Position numbers and translations under genes: made by a program. Positions 27,834 to 35,862 of a stretch of 64,000 bases of DNA are shown piece by piece; the stretch's first letter is position 1, and each line of letters begins with the position of its first letter. A model generated the notes under the pieces. That model saw only the letters and a program-made list of their open reading frames with translations. It made no database searches and had not been told where the DNA came from. The stretch is from Thermomicrobium sp. CFH 73360. Its GTDB lineage: Bacteria; Chloroflexota; Chloroflexia; Thermomicrobiales; Thermomicrobiaceae. Where the stretch lies: the NCBI RefSeq assembly GCF_023806465.1, contig NZ_JAMSLS010000005.1, positions 155,302-219,301 on the forward strand, in the 5' to 3' direction.

Positions 27834-27990
27834 ACCCTCACCCTCCTGTTCTTCGACAGGCACAACCTACCGTTCGCTCGATCACGAGACCGAACGCGAT
27901 GACACTCATCCTCGACGGCCAGCAGCACCACACTTCCGCACGGCAGCGGGCCGCCGAAGCAGCGCGTTGAAAACGGTCAGTGAGGATTGT

Positions 27991-28146
27991 TTAGGGGCGA
28001 CAGTCGCAGATGCGAGGCCAGTAGGAGTAGACCCCGATCATCGTTGGGCACGGCGCAATCATGAGACGGCAACGGCGACGGCGGCAGCTGCATGACTGCC
28101 ACCAGCGGTATCGTCGGCACCGTTGCACGGGCGCTTCTCCAGTCAC
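27991..28146 (-). CDS. Possible 51-residue Cys/Arg-rich peptide
   Basis: A short ORF beginning at GTG 28146, with GGAGGG six bases upstream, an unusually good ribosome site. The peptide holds seven Cys (C10, C19, C21, C26, C33, C47, C49), many Arg and an aromatic cluster (YRWWQ and GVYSYWPRICDC). There is no signal peptide. It precedes the DUF4242 gene by about 160 bases on the same strand. It could be a metal-binding small protein or a leader peptide for the sulfur-type transporter operon; it could also be a chance ORF. No homologue is recalled. Confidence 0.35.
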   Translation of the reverse strand: MTGEAPVQRCRRYRWWQSCSCRRRRCRLMIAPCPTMIGVYSYWPRICDCRP

Positions 28147-28398
28147 CGCACGCCCTCCGCGACCGAGTGGCCGCAACACACTGTACTCCAGTCTATCCAG
28201 CGACCCACGAATCGTCAATACCTAAAGGCACGTCCTCTTCCCTCTCGGCCCTCCTCTAAAGTCGCTCGGGCTCCACGTCACCAGGCGCAAAGAACCGCTC
28301 CACGACTGAGCTCTTTGTTCCTCACGTCCGAGCGATTCCAGAGAGCTGCCTCGCGACTAACCAACAGTGTTGGCAGGAGTGTCGCGAACCGGAACCGC

Positions 28399-28836
28399 TT
28401 ACACGCTGTGATGGCTGGTCGTTGTGTCCCCCTCAAAGACCTCATAAGGAGAGGGAGTTGGCCATTCGGGGAGCAGCGGCACTAGCATGATCCCGGCAAC
28501 GACCACCAGCCGTAGCGTTTCTGTGCCCGTATTGAAGACCCGGTGCATTACGTTTGGGCGGTTGAATACTGCACAACCTGGACGCAAGGCATACCGCACT
28601 CCATCCGACTCAACCTCGCCACTGCCTTGGACCACGTAGTACACCTCTTCGCAATTGTGTCGATGCAGAGGACTATGGTGCCCCGGCTCAATCTCGACGA
28701 CACCAAGACAGAGTGTCATCGCACGGAACCCAGTCTCCGGATAGATCAGTTTGAGGTCGCGCACTGAACGGTCACGCTGCTGCATCGGAGCACCTTCAAG
28801 GACTTCTTCGGGATAGATCACCACACGTTCACTCAT
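28399..28836 (-). CDS. Single-domain cupin protein
   Basis: A 145-residue small cupin started at ATG 28836 after GGAGGG. The first cupin motif is seen at GHHSPLHRHNCEEVYYVVQGSG (read in parts), with two His and a Glu ligand, and the second at RPNVMHRVFNTG, with the distal His. The metal and reaction are not predictable; such proteins range from isomerases to sensors. It is divergent from the PNPOx-like gene. Confidence 0.85.
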   Translation of the reverse strand: MSERVVIYPEEVLEGAPMQQRDRSVRDLKLIYPETGFRAMTLCLGVVEIEPGHHSPLHRHNCEEVYYVVQGSGEVESDGVRYALRPGCAVFNRPNVMHRVFNTGTETLRLVVVAGIMLVPLLPEWPTPSPYEVFEGDTTTSHHSV

Positions 28837-28927
28837 CGTGCCCTCCGGATACACCGACGATCCGGCGATCTCTGGCTACTGATCCGGGAGCATCCTATCA
28901 TGCAGGAGTAATACCTGAGGAGCGGGA

Positions 28928-29383
28928 ATGATGAGCGAGCGAGAGCGCCAGACAGGCACGGTACTCAACGCACAACTCCGGGCCTTCCTGAACCAGCAAC
29001 GAGTGGGTCATCTTGCGACTGTCAGCCGAGCGGGTGAGCCGTACGTTGTCCCCGTCTGCTATGCCGTCAGCGAGGGCACGATCTACACGCCGATTGACGA
29101 GAAGCCGAAGCGACCTGGCGCTCTGCTTCGACGGGTGCGGAACGTCTTAGAGACCGGGCGCGCAGCGCTTGTCGTCGACCGCTATGACGAAGACTGGACG
29201 CGCCTTGGCTGGGTGCTTCTCCGTGGATCGGCAGAACTCCTTCTCCCGGACTCTCCGGAACATGCGCAAGCTGTGTCCTTGCTCCGAAGGCGATATCGTC
29301 AGTACCAAACGATGCGCCTCGAGGAGAGGCCTCTTATCGCACTCCGGATCGAGCGGGTTGCAACTTGGGGCACGCTGCACTGA
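28928..29383 (+). CDS. PNPOx-like split-barrel flavin/F420-binding protein
   Basis: A 151-residue protein with two adjacent ATG codons (28928 and 28931) after GAGGAG. The fold signature is LNQQRVGHLATVSRAGEPYVVPVCYA followed by DEKPKRP and VLLRGSAELL, as in the pyridoxamine-phosphate-oxidase-like family, in particular the Rv0121-type F420-dependent group. It probably binds FMN or F420. Substrate unknown. It is monocistronic as far as can be seen. Confidence 0.82.
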   Translation: MMSERERQTGTVLNAQLRAFLNQQRVGHLATVSRAGEPYVVPVCYAVSEGTIYTPIDEKPKRPGALLRRVRNVLETGRAALVVDRYDEDWTRLGWVLLRGSAELLLPDSPEHAQAVSLLRRRYRQYQTMRLEERPLIALRIERVATWGTLH

Positions 29384-29421
29384 CACCGGGTGGCAGTTTC
29401 GCTGCATAGCTCCCCAAGGTC

Positions 29422-29691
29422 TCAGCGAAGTACGTGGACCAGCGTGTAGAGCCCCATTGCCACCATGAGTCCACCGGCAATGATCCCCGACCAGCCGCGC
29501 CGCGCAGCCGCTGTGCGAGTTCCCTGCAGGGTGATGATCGCCGCCGCGGCACTCGAGACGCCAACCATCACTGGGCGTGCGCTGTCGGCCAATTCACTAC
29601 GCCGCAGCACTGTTGCGATCACAAATAAGACCGCCAGCAGGAACGCACTGACCACCGGACCAAGCCAGACACTTGGCACCCGTTTCTCCAC
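29422..29691 (-). CDS. Small membrane protein, unknown
   Basis: About 89 residues if started at GTG 29691 after AAGAGG; the frame is open to ATG 29769, which would give 115 residues. Three hydrophobic helices are visible (LGPVVSAFLLAVLFVIATVL, ARPVMVGVSSAAAAIITL, IIAGGLMVAMGLYTLV). It is followed by convergent transcription of the PNPOx gene and preceded by the STAND ATPase gene. No family recognised. Confidence 0.62.
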   Translation of the reverse strand: MEKRVPSVWLGPVVSAFLLAVLFVIATVLRRSELADSARPVMVGVSSAAAAIITLQGTRTAAARRGWSGIIAGGLMVAMGLYTLVHVLR

Positions 29692-29802
29692 CCCAGGCGA
29701 ATACCTCTTCGCCGGGGAATCTTTCTGCCGCAGGACAGGCAACGTCGTCACGGTGCACCCCCGAACCATCCACGGCGTCCCTGCCCCGTTTTACCATGGC
29801 AG

Positions 29803-31875
29803 TCAGGCGCTGGACTTCAGGGGAAGTTCGAGGAACTCTCCACCACGGATCGCTCCGTCCGGATCACCGACTTCCAACTGCCACAGGTATTCGACGATCC
29901 ACTCCGTCGCTGACTTGAGATACCTCCGATAGGTGCTGAAGGGAATCCCCAATCGCTCGGCCATCCGCTCCTGCGACTCAATCGGCCGCAGATAGGCACT
30001 CTCCGCTACGAGCTGCCAACGGCGATACTGTGGACGCAGACCGAGCTCGGTAATCGCTCGCTCGAGCAGTTGCCGCAGTGCATGAATGCGTTGCAGCTCA
30101 CTCGCTCCTGCCCCGGCCAGGCGCGTCACGACGCGCGATGAGAGGAGCGCATTCCCCCGAAGGCGCTCCGGGCGGCTCACGTCTCGCAGGGCCTGCACCA
30201 CCGCGACCGTGAACAGCGATCGATCCAGTGCATCGCCCTGCAGCACGATTTCGGCATCCTCTTCCAACGCATCTGGCTGAGCCAGCCACTCTGTGATACT
30301 GCGCCGACGCCAGTCGCGGACTCCAAGGACAAACGGCATTCCCGCCCACTGTGATCGAACAGCCTGAATGTGGAAGACTTCCCAAACTGTCGCCCGATGA
30401 ACGGTAGCTTCGTCACTGAGGAAGCCGCAGACTGCCAACTGCGGCATGAGCAACGCCCGTTCCCAATGCAACTCCATCGCCAATGCGACTAGGCTCTCAG
30501 GAGATTCCTTCTCCGAGGGAGCGATCCAGCTCAAATGAACCACTGCGCGTTCACCGGGACGAACATGCATCGCCTGGCAAAGTTCAGTGAGCAATGCCAT
30601 GCTGTCACTTGTTGTTCCCCACACCGGAGCGTCTAATGGGAGTGTGGTTGTCCAGGCGAGCAACCGCCCAGCGCCATCGCGGATTCCTCGACACAACGCA
30701 AGACCGTGGGTGAGCCAGCCGTTGAGCAGCGCTCGCATTGGTGCGACAGGTACCATCGCCAGCGCGGCCTCTTGCTCGTCGCGGCGCAGCACGCCCACTT
30801 CCAAGCCACGCGCGAGACCAGTCACAAGTGCGCGCCGAAACGCCCCACGCTCGTCGGCAAGCACAAGGAGACGCAGGAGATGCGGCAAGCGAACAACACT
30901 ACTCCCTCGCCGAAGGGCATCGATGCTCGCAGCTCGCAGCTGCGCTCGCAGCTGGACAACACGCTCCGGATCTCGCCACAGCAACGAGTCGATGAGGAAG
31001 GAGCCAAACGGCTCTCGAACGGCCAGTCCATGAGGGGTGACGACCGTGACCGGCTGCACACAGAGCCAACGGAAGAGGGCACCAGGATCTCCGTCCTCGA
31101 GGACCGCACGGAGCGTTCCTTCGCTCGCCACACCGGCGAGGGCAGCGATTTCCAGCGCGGCACCTTGGTCCGACTCTGGCGTATTCATCGCTGAACGCAG
31201 CACTGCTTCAGCGACCTCAAGGAGCGCAGCATGGGAAAGTTCATCCGCGCGAGTCACCGCTCGCTGTACCAGGAGCGTCAGTGTGAGAGGGTGCCCTGCT
31301 GCGACTTCGGTGATCCGTTCTGCGGTCTCTCCAGCAATACCAGCGCGCGTGCAATAGCTTAGGGCAGCGGAGCGCGACAGCGCTTCCAGGCGCACAACGT
31401 GCAACAGGGCACTCCAGTCCGCGTCCTGGAGCCAGCTGGCCGGTGGGAGCTGCCGCATCGCTAACACAAGGAGGAGATCACCACTGCCCGCGAGTTGGGC
31501 TGCACGCAATGCTTCGTCGAGTCCTTGTTCTGGCTCATAGTGGTCGAGCAACAGCACTCGTCGGCCGATCGCGGTGAAGAGTTCTTCTAAGGTCCTTCCC
31601 GGCAACCCGAACTCCTGTGCGGCGTAAGCGGCGATCTCCTCCGGTGTTCGCTGCACCGCCTTGTCTACCAACGCCGAGGGAACACCCAGCTCCGCACAGC
31701 ATCGGACGAACTCTCGCAGCAGAGCACTTTTCCCGATGCCGGGTGGCCCGGTGACCGCAATAGTTCCAACGGGTGCTGGCCCGACGAGGAACGCCACGAG
31801 CTGGGCCAGTTCAGCTTCGCGATCCACAAATCGCTCGTGCAGTAAGCGAGACGAATGATCGAGGAATGCCGCCAT
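29803..31875 (-). CDS. Large STAND-type P-loop ATPase
   Basis: A 690-residue protein with an AAA/STAND nucleotide-binding domain in the N-terminal third: FVDREAELAQLVAFL, Walker A TGPPGIGKSALLREF (about residues 42-56), Walker B RRVLLLDHYEP and a following LLLVLAMRQLPPAS sensor-like strand. The middle is helical. Near the C-terminus, SQERMAERLGIPFSTYRRYLKSATEWI (read in parts) looks like a helix-turn-helix. Such proteins are signal-transducing ATPases or regulators; some act in defence. No DNA target or effector domain is evident, and there is no adjacent partner gene. Upstream is a 730-bp gap shared with a divergent gene. Confidence 0.78.
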   Translation of the reverse strand: MAAFLDHSSRLLHERFVDREAELAQLVAFLVGPAPVGTIAVTGPPGIGKSALLREFVRCCAELGVPSALVDKAVQRTPEEIAAYAAQEFGLPGRTLEELFTAIGRRVLLLDHYEPEQGLDEALRAAQLAGSGDLLLVLAMRQLPPASWLQDADWSALLHVVRLEALSRSAALSYCTRAGIAGETAERITEVAAGHPLTLTLLVQRAVTRADELSHAALLEVAEAVLRSAMNTPESDQGAALEIAALAGVASEGTLRAVLEDGDPGALFRWLCVQPVTVVTPHGLAVREPFGSFLIDSLLWRDPERVVQLRAQLRAASIDALRRGSSVVRLPHLLRLLVLADERGAFRRALVTGLARGLEVGVLRRDEQEAALAMVPVAPMRALLNGWLTHGLALCRGIRDGAGRLLAWTTTLPLDAPVWGTTSDSMALLTELCQAMHVRPGERAVVHLSWIAPSEKESPESLVALAMELHWERALLMPQLAVCGFLSDEATVHRATVWEVFHIQAVRSQWAGMPFVLGVRDWRRRSITEWLAQPDALEEDAEIVLQGDALDRSLFTVAVVQALRDVSRPERLRGNALLSSRVVTRLAGAGASELQRIHALRQLLERAITELGLRPQYRRWQLVAESAYLRPIESQERMAERLGIPFSTYRRYLKSATEWIVEYLWQLEVGDPDGAIRGGEFLELPLKSSA

Positions 31876-32603
31876 TGTCAGTCTCCCTTCCCCCTGAGGC
31901 AGTCATAAGGGAAATCTCTCTGCCGCTCCAGCGGCCCCGCCGAAGCCGTTGCGCTGGATTGGGAAATTTTTCCTAGCCCAACAGTACCACAGACGACCGC
32001 CCAGCGCAAGACCGTTTATTTCATCTTCAGTGCGTCGACTTTTCGAAAGATAGCGAGATCTGCGTATGCATGCGCCGATCTGATAGCTAGTCAAGGATGA
32101 CCATTCTCATGACAGAGGACTGCCAGAGTTTGTTCGATTTCTTTCCAGATGGTGCTCATCCCTAGAACTGAACCTTTGTCCTGTTGTCACAACCCGTGGC
32201 TCTTGCTACCCTCCCACGCCGTCATACGGGGTGACGCACACCTCGCTGGGAAGATCGGGTAGGGGAACAGGGGAGCAGCGGATGCCGCACCGGTCCGGTC
32301 GACCGGGGGACGATCGGCGATCAGTGCCATGGAAATCAGCTCGCTCCAGGAGAGACCACGAGCTGCCGAGCACTCCGGAGCATCAACCATTCCCCATCCG
32401 TGGTCCACCATCGAGCACCAAACCAGTAGGCTGACTGTCCTCCGGTCGGATCTCTCCTCCATTCGTCCTGATTGCTCCTAGTCCATCCCGGGCACCTCTC
32501 TTGGGAGCACTGTGCCTTCTCTGGCACCACCAAACATCCGTAGTTCTGACTGTCGAGGGGCGAGCCGGCCGGTTCCGAGATCACTGCGTAAGGAGGTCAC
32601 GAC
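31876..32603. other. Divergent intergenic region of about 730 bp
   Basis: It separates the STAND ATPase (minus) from the GH99-phosphatase fusion (plus). The stretch near 31960-32100 is less GC-rich than its surroundings, consistent with promoters. No tRNA and no convincing ORF were seen. Confidence 0.4.
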
Positions 32604-35054
32604 GTGCAGCACTGGAAGACCCTGCGCGACCGACTCGGCGCCGTGAGCGCCGTCATCCTCGTCATCGCGACGCTCTCCGTCGCCTGGATCAGCCGCAGCA
32701 GCGGTGCACCCCAGACGCTGACCCTGACTCCTGAAGCGGATGCCTCTGTCTACGAAAGCAAGCCGACCCAAAACTATGGTACTGCCACCGCACTCCGAGT
32801 CGATGGCTCACCGATCATGCGGAGCTACCTCCGCTTCGACCTGACCACTGTCTCAAACACGATCACTCGCGCGACGCTCCGCATCTACGCCCAAAGCTCA
32901 CATCGCACCGGCTATGAACTTCGTCCCGTCTCTGACACAAGCTGGAGCGAGCGCACCATCACATACCAGAATGCCCCAGCAGTCGGGAGTGCGGTCCTTG
33001 GACGCTCCGGCGGTTTCTCCAGTGGCCAGTGGACAACCATCGACGTGACCGCCGTTGTCCAGCCGGGAACCAAGCTCAGCCTCGCCATCGTGACGACTGA
33101 TGCAACACAGATGAACTTGGCCAGTCGCGAGACTGGCGCAACTGCACCCCAGCTTGTTCTTGAGTTCGCAAACGCGAATTCCGCCACCCCAACCCCGTCA
33201 TCCACCCCAACCCTCGCTGCCCCTTCACCCACCCCAACCACTGCACCCACGCCCAGCCCCACCCCGGGCCCGCCGGTGACCGGTGATAGTCTCTCTTTCC
33301 CGATCCGTGCCGCTTTCTACTATCCCTGGTTCCCAGAAGCCTGGCGCCAGAGTGGCCTCTATCCCTTCACTCATTACCACCCGTCACTCGGTTACTACGA
33401 CACCGGTGACGCCACCGTGATCCGCCAGCATATCGCTGCCATGCAGTATGGTGGCATCCGGGCCGCAATCGCCTCCTGGTGGGGTCAGGGGCATCACACC
33501 GATGTCGACTTCGCCAAGATCCTTCAGGCCAGCGACGGGACCGGCTTCAAGTGGGCCATCTACCACGAGCAGGAGGGCCAGCGCGACCTCACCGCAGACG
33601 AGATCCGCAGTGACCTCACGTACATTCGGGATCGCTACGCGAGCGATCCGGACTACCTACGCGTGAATGGCAAGTTTGTTGTCTTCGTTTACAACGCTGA
33701 CGATTCTTCCTGTGAAGTCGCCGACCGTTGGGTGCCCATTGCACGCCAACTTGGGGCCTACCTTGTCCTGAAGGTCTTTGTCGGCTACCGCACGTGTCCG
33801 ACCCAACCCGACTCCTGGCATCAATACGGCCCTGCTGTCGCCGCTGACCAGCAGCGGGGCTTCTCCTACACCATCTCGCCCGGGTTCTGGCTCGCCACCG
33901 AGAGTCAACCGCGCCTGGCTCGCGATCCCAACCGCTGGGCACAGAACGTCCGTGACATGGTCGCGAGCGGCGAGCCCTGGCAGTTAATCACCACCTTCAA
34001 TGAGTGGGGCGAGGGCACCTCGGTGGAATCGGCCCAACAATGGGCTAGCTCGTCCGGCTTCGGCGTCTATCTCGACATTCTGCACACCAACGGGCAGGGC
34101 ACTGCTCCTTCGCCGACACCCACTCCAGCACCCACACCAACTGCGACTCCCACCCCGACACCAGTGCCAAGCCCGACACCTACGACACCCCCCTCCAGCA
34201 CCAGTCCGGTGACGGTCGTCGCCGTCGGTGACATCGCCTGTGACCCTGGTTCCTCCAGCTGGAACAACAACAACGGCACGGCGACCTCCTGTCGTCACAA
34301 GTACACCGCCGAACTCACCAAGCGGCTCGGCCCCACCTACGTGCTGGCGCTTGGTGACCTCCAGTATGAGGACGGGAGTCTCTCTAAGTTCCAGCAGAGC
34401 TACGATCCGACCTGGGGCCAACTGAAGGCGATGACCAAGCCGGTTCCTGGAAACCACGAGTATCTGACCTCGGGCGCCGCTGGCTACTTCGATTACTTCG
34501 GCACGCTCGCGGGTGATCGCACCAAGGGCTACTACGCCTTCGATCTGGGCAACAACTGGATTGCGATCGCCATCAACTCCAACTGCTCCAAGATTGGTGG
34601 CTGTGGTGCTGGATCACCGCAATACCAGTTCGTCCAGAGCGTGCTCGAGGCGAACCGTGGGAAGAACGTGCTCGTCTTCCTCCACCACCCGTACTGGACG
34701 ACCGGTAACTACTACGGCCAGTACAAGTCCAGCCTGGGACCGCTCTACCGCCTGTTCGATCAGTATGGCGTTGATCTCTCCTTGGCTGGACACGATCACA
34801 ACTACCAGCGCTTCGCTCTCCAGAACGCCGACTCCGTCTGCAACACGGGAACCGTCCGCCACTTTGTCGTCGGCACGGGCGGGAAGAACGTCTACGATGC
34901 GGACGTCCACGCCGCCGATGAACCCTGCGACGAGGTGCGCCTCGACAACGTCTACGGCGTCCTCAAGCTCTCGCTCTATCCGGATCGCTACGAGTGGGCA
35001 TTTGTCCGGGAGGATGGCACAATCCTCGATCAGGGAAGCACCCCCGTACGGTAA
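32604..35054 (+). CDS. Secreted DNRLRE-GH99-metallophosphatase fusion
   Basis: An 816-residue secreted protein started at GTG 32604 after AGGAGGT. After a signal segment (about residues 1-35), residues about 36-190 form a DNRLRE-type beta-sandwich (PEADASVYESKPTQNYGTAT, MRSYLRFDLTTV). A Thr/Pro linker leads to a GH99-like domain at about 231-495 (IRAAFYYPWFPEAWRQSG, RAAIASWWGQGHHTD, TTFNEWGEGTSVES). A second Thr/Pro linker leads to a calcineurin-like metallophosphatase at about 536-816 with VVAVGDIACDPG, ALGDLQYEDG, PGNHEY, FLHHPYWT and LAGHDHNYQRF, the complete metal-ligand set. It probably removes sugar and phosphate from one substrate outside the cell. Confidence 0.9.
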   Translation: MQHWKTLRDRLGAVSAVILVIATLSVAWISRSSGAPQTLTLTPEADASVYESKPTQNYGTATALRVDGSPIMRSYLRFDLTTVSNTITRATLRIYAQSSHRTGYELRPVSDTSWSERTITYQNAPAVGSAVLGRSGGFSSGQWTTIDVTAVVQPGTKLSLAIVTTDATQMNLASRETGATAPQLVLEFANANSATPTPSSTPTLAAPSPTPTTAPTPSPTPGPPVTGDSLSFPIRAAFYYPWFPEAWRQSGLYPFTHYHPSLGYYDTGDATVIRQHIAAMQYGGIRAAIASWWGQGHHTDVDFAKILQASDGTGFKWAIYHEQEGQRDLTADEIRSDLTYIRDRYASDPDYLRVNGKFVVFVYNADDSSCEVADRWVPIARQLGAYLVLKVFVGYRTCPTQPDSWHQYGPAVAADQQRGFSYTISPGFWLATESQPRLARDPNRWAQNVRDMVASGEPWQLITTFNEWGEGTSVESAQQWASSSGFGVYLDILHTNGQGTAPSPTPTPAPTPTATPTPTPVPSPTPTTPPSSTSPVTVVAVGDIACDPGSSSWNNNNGTATSCRHKYTAELTKRLGPTYVLALGDLQYEDGSLSKFQQSYDPTWGQLKAMTKPVPGNHEYLTSGAAGYFDYFGTLAGDRTKGYYAFDLGNNWIAIAINSNCSKIGGCGAGSPQYQFVQSVLEANRGKNVLVFLHHPYWTTGNYYGQYKSSLGPLYRLFDQYGVDLSLAGHDHNYQRFALQNADSVCNTGTVRHFVVGTGGKNVYDADVHAADEPCDEVRLDNVYGVLKLSLYPDRYEWAFVREDGTILDQGSTPVR

Positions 35055-35068
35055 ACACTTTCCACTTC

Positions 35069-35104
35069 GTGGCTCGGAACAGGCTGAAGCCTGTTCCGAG
35101 CCAC
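35069..35104. terminator. Hairpin after the GH99-phosphatase gene
   Basis: Arms GTGGCTCGGAACAGG (35069-35083) and CCTGTTCCGAGCCAC (35090-35104) are perfect complements with a six-base loop. It starts 15 bases after the stop codon. No clear T-run follows, so the terminator function is likely but not certain. Confidence 0.6.
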
Positions 35105-35804
35105 CTTCCTCCCTCAGTCGCCCACACCGACACGACCTCGCCACAGAGAGTGACGGCAGAGCGCGGGCTCAACTGGAGCACGTGCGCGCCTTTCCTGCCG
35201 AAAACTCTATAGTCCCAACGGCGTCCGAAAATCGTTCCGATCGCCTGCTCAATGCGCAGCTGCGCGCGCTCAACCGTTCACTAGGCGAGTAACGTCGCTA
35301 CCGACACCCTAGCCGCCTCGCATCGATGACCCACGTACCCCACGGTAGTGATCCTAGGAACCAGCATGTACGCGCCCAACTCGCTCCCGCCGAGCACCGC
35401 GGAGCGCTCCTTATTGCCAAACAACCGTACCGCCGCCTGCATCGGGATACGATGCCCAGTGTCAAGCCCGCACAACGCGGAAGATAGGTACGCCGCATTG
35501 CTTGCGCGCATGGCCATTGCGTCAAGCCCGCACAACGCGGAAGATAGGTACGCCGCATTGCTTGCGCGCATGGCCATTGCGTCAAGCCCGCACAACGCGG
35601 AAGATAGGTACGCCGCATTGCTTGCGCGCATGGCCATTGCGTCAAGCCCGCACAACGCGGAAGATAGGCTGCCTACAGGCTCCGTACCCACCGCCCACTC
35701 CGCACCCCAGGAAGTCATCGTACGTATCTACCCGGCTTCTCCAAGAAGTCGTCCTGAGGACAAAGGGGGACACCACCTCCAACGTCCGGAGCCTCGAAAT
35801 CCCT
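35105..35804. other. Intergenic region carrying a tandem repeat
   Basis: About 700 bp without a supported gene. ORFs crossing it on both strands owe their length to the 60-bp repeat, which is a multiple of three and so keeps any frame open. The repeat is described separately. Confidence 0.5.
35461..35668. repeat. Perfect 60-bp tandem repeat, three copies plus 28 bp
   Basis: Units begin at 35461, 35521 and 35581 and are identical over all 60 bases; a fourth, partial copy covers 35641-35668. Each unit can be read as a 28-bp element with a short CCGC-ACAAC-GCGG stem plus a 32-bp element. That spacing resembles a CRISPR array, but all three putative spacers are identical and no cas gene is nearby. 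The bases just before the first unit (about 35428-35460) look like a diverged copy of the 32-bp part, which favours a minisatellite. Confidence 0.85.
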
Positions 35805-35847
35805 GTTACACTCGTTTGCGTGAAGAGTATTATTAGCCTTGTCTAAT
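35805..35847 (+). promoter_or_regulatory. Possible mntH promoter with overlapping palindromic operator
   Basis: GTTACA at 35805-35810 and TATTAT at 35828-35833 are separated by 17 bases (4/6 and 5/6 to consensus). The palindrome ATTAG-N6-CTAAT (35832-35847) overlaps the -10. DtxR/MntR-family operators often have TTAG/CTAA arms, and the downstream gene is a metal-ion transporter. The regulator assignment is an inference. Confidence 0.35.
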
Positions 35848-35862
35848 TCAGTGAGGCAGGTA

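Noticed and set aside
35461..35668. CRISPR array
   Set aside because: All three putative 32-bp spacers are identical, no cas gene is near, and the sequence before the first unit resembles a diverged copy of the spacer part.
35348..35836. Repeat-containing ORF on the plus strand with three 20-residue repeats (also an ORF on the minus strand)
   Set aside because: The 60-bp DNA repeat keeps several frames open at once; neither ORF has a good ribosome site or sensible flanking sequence.
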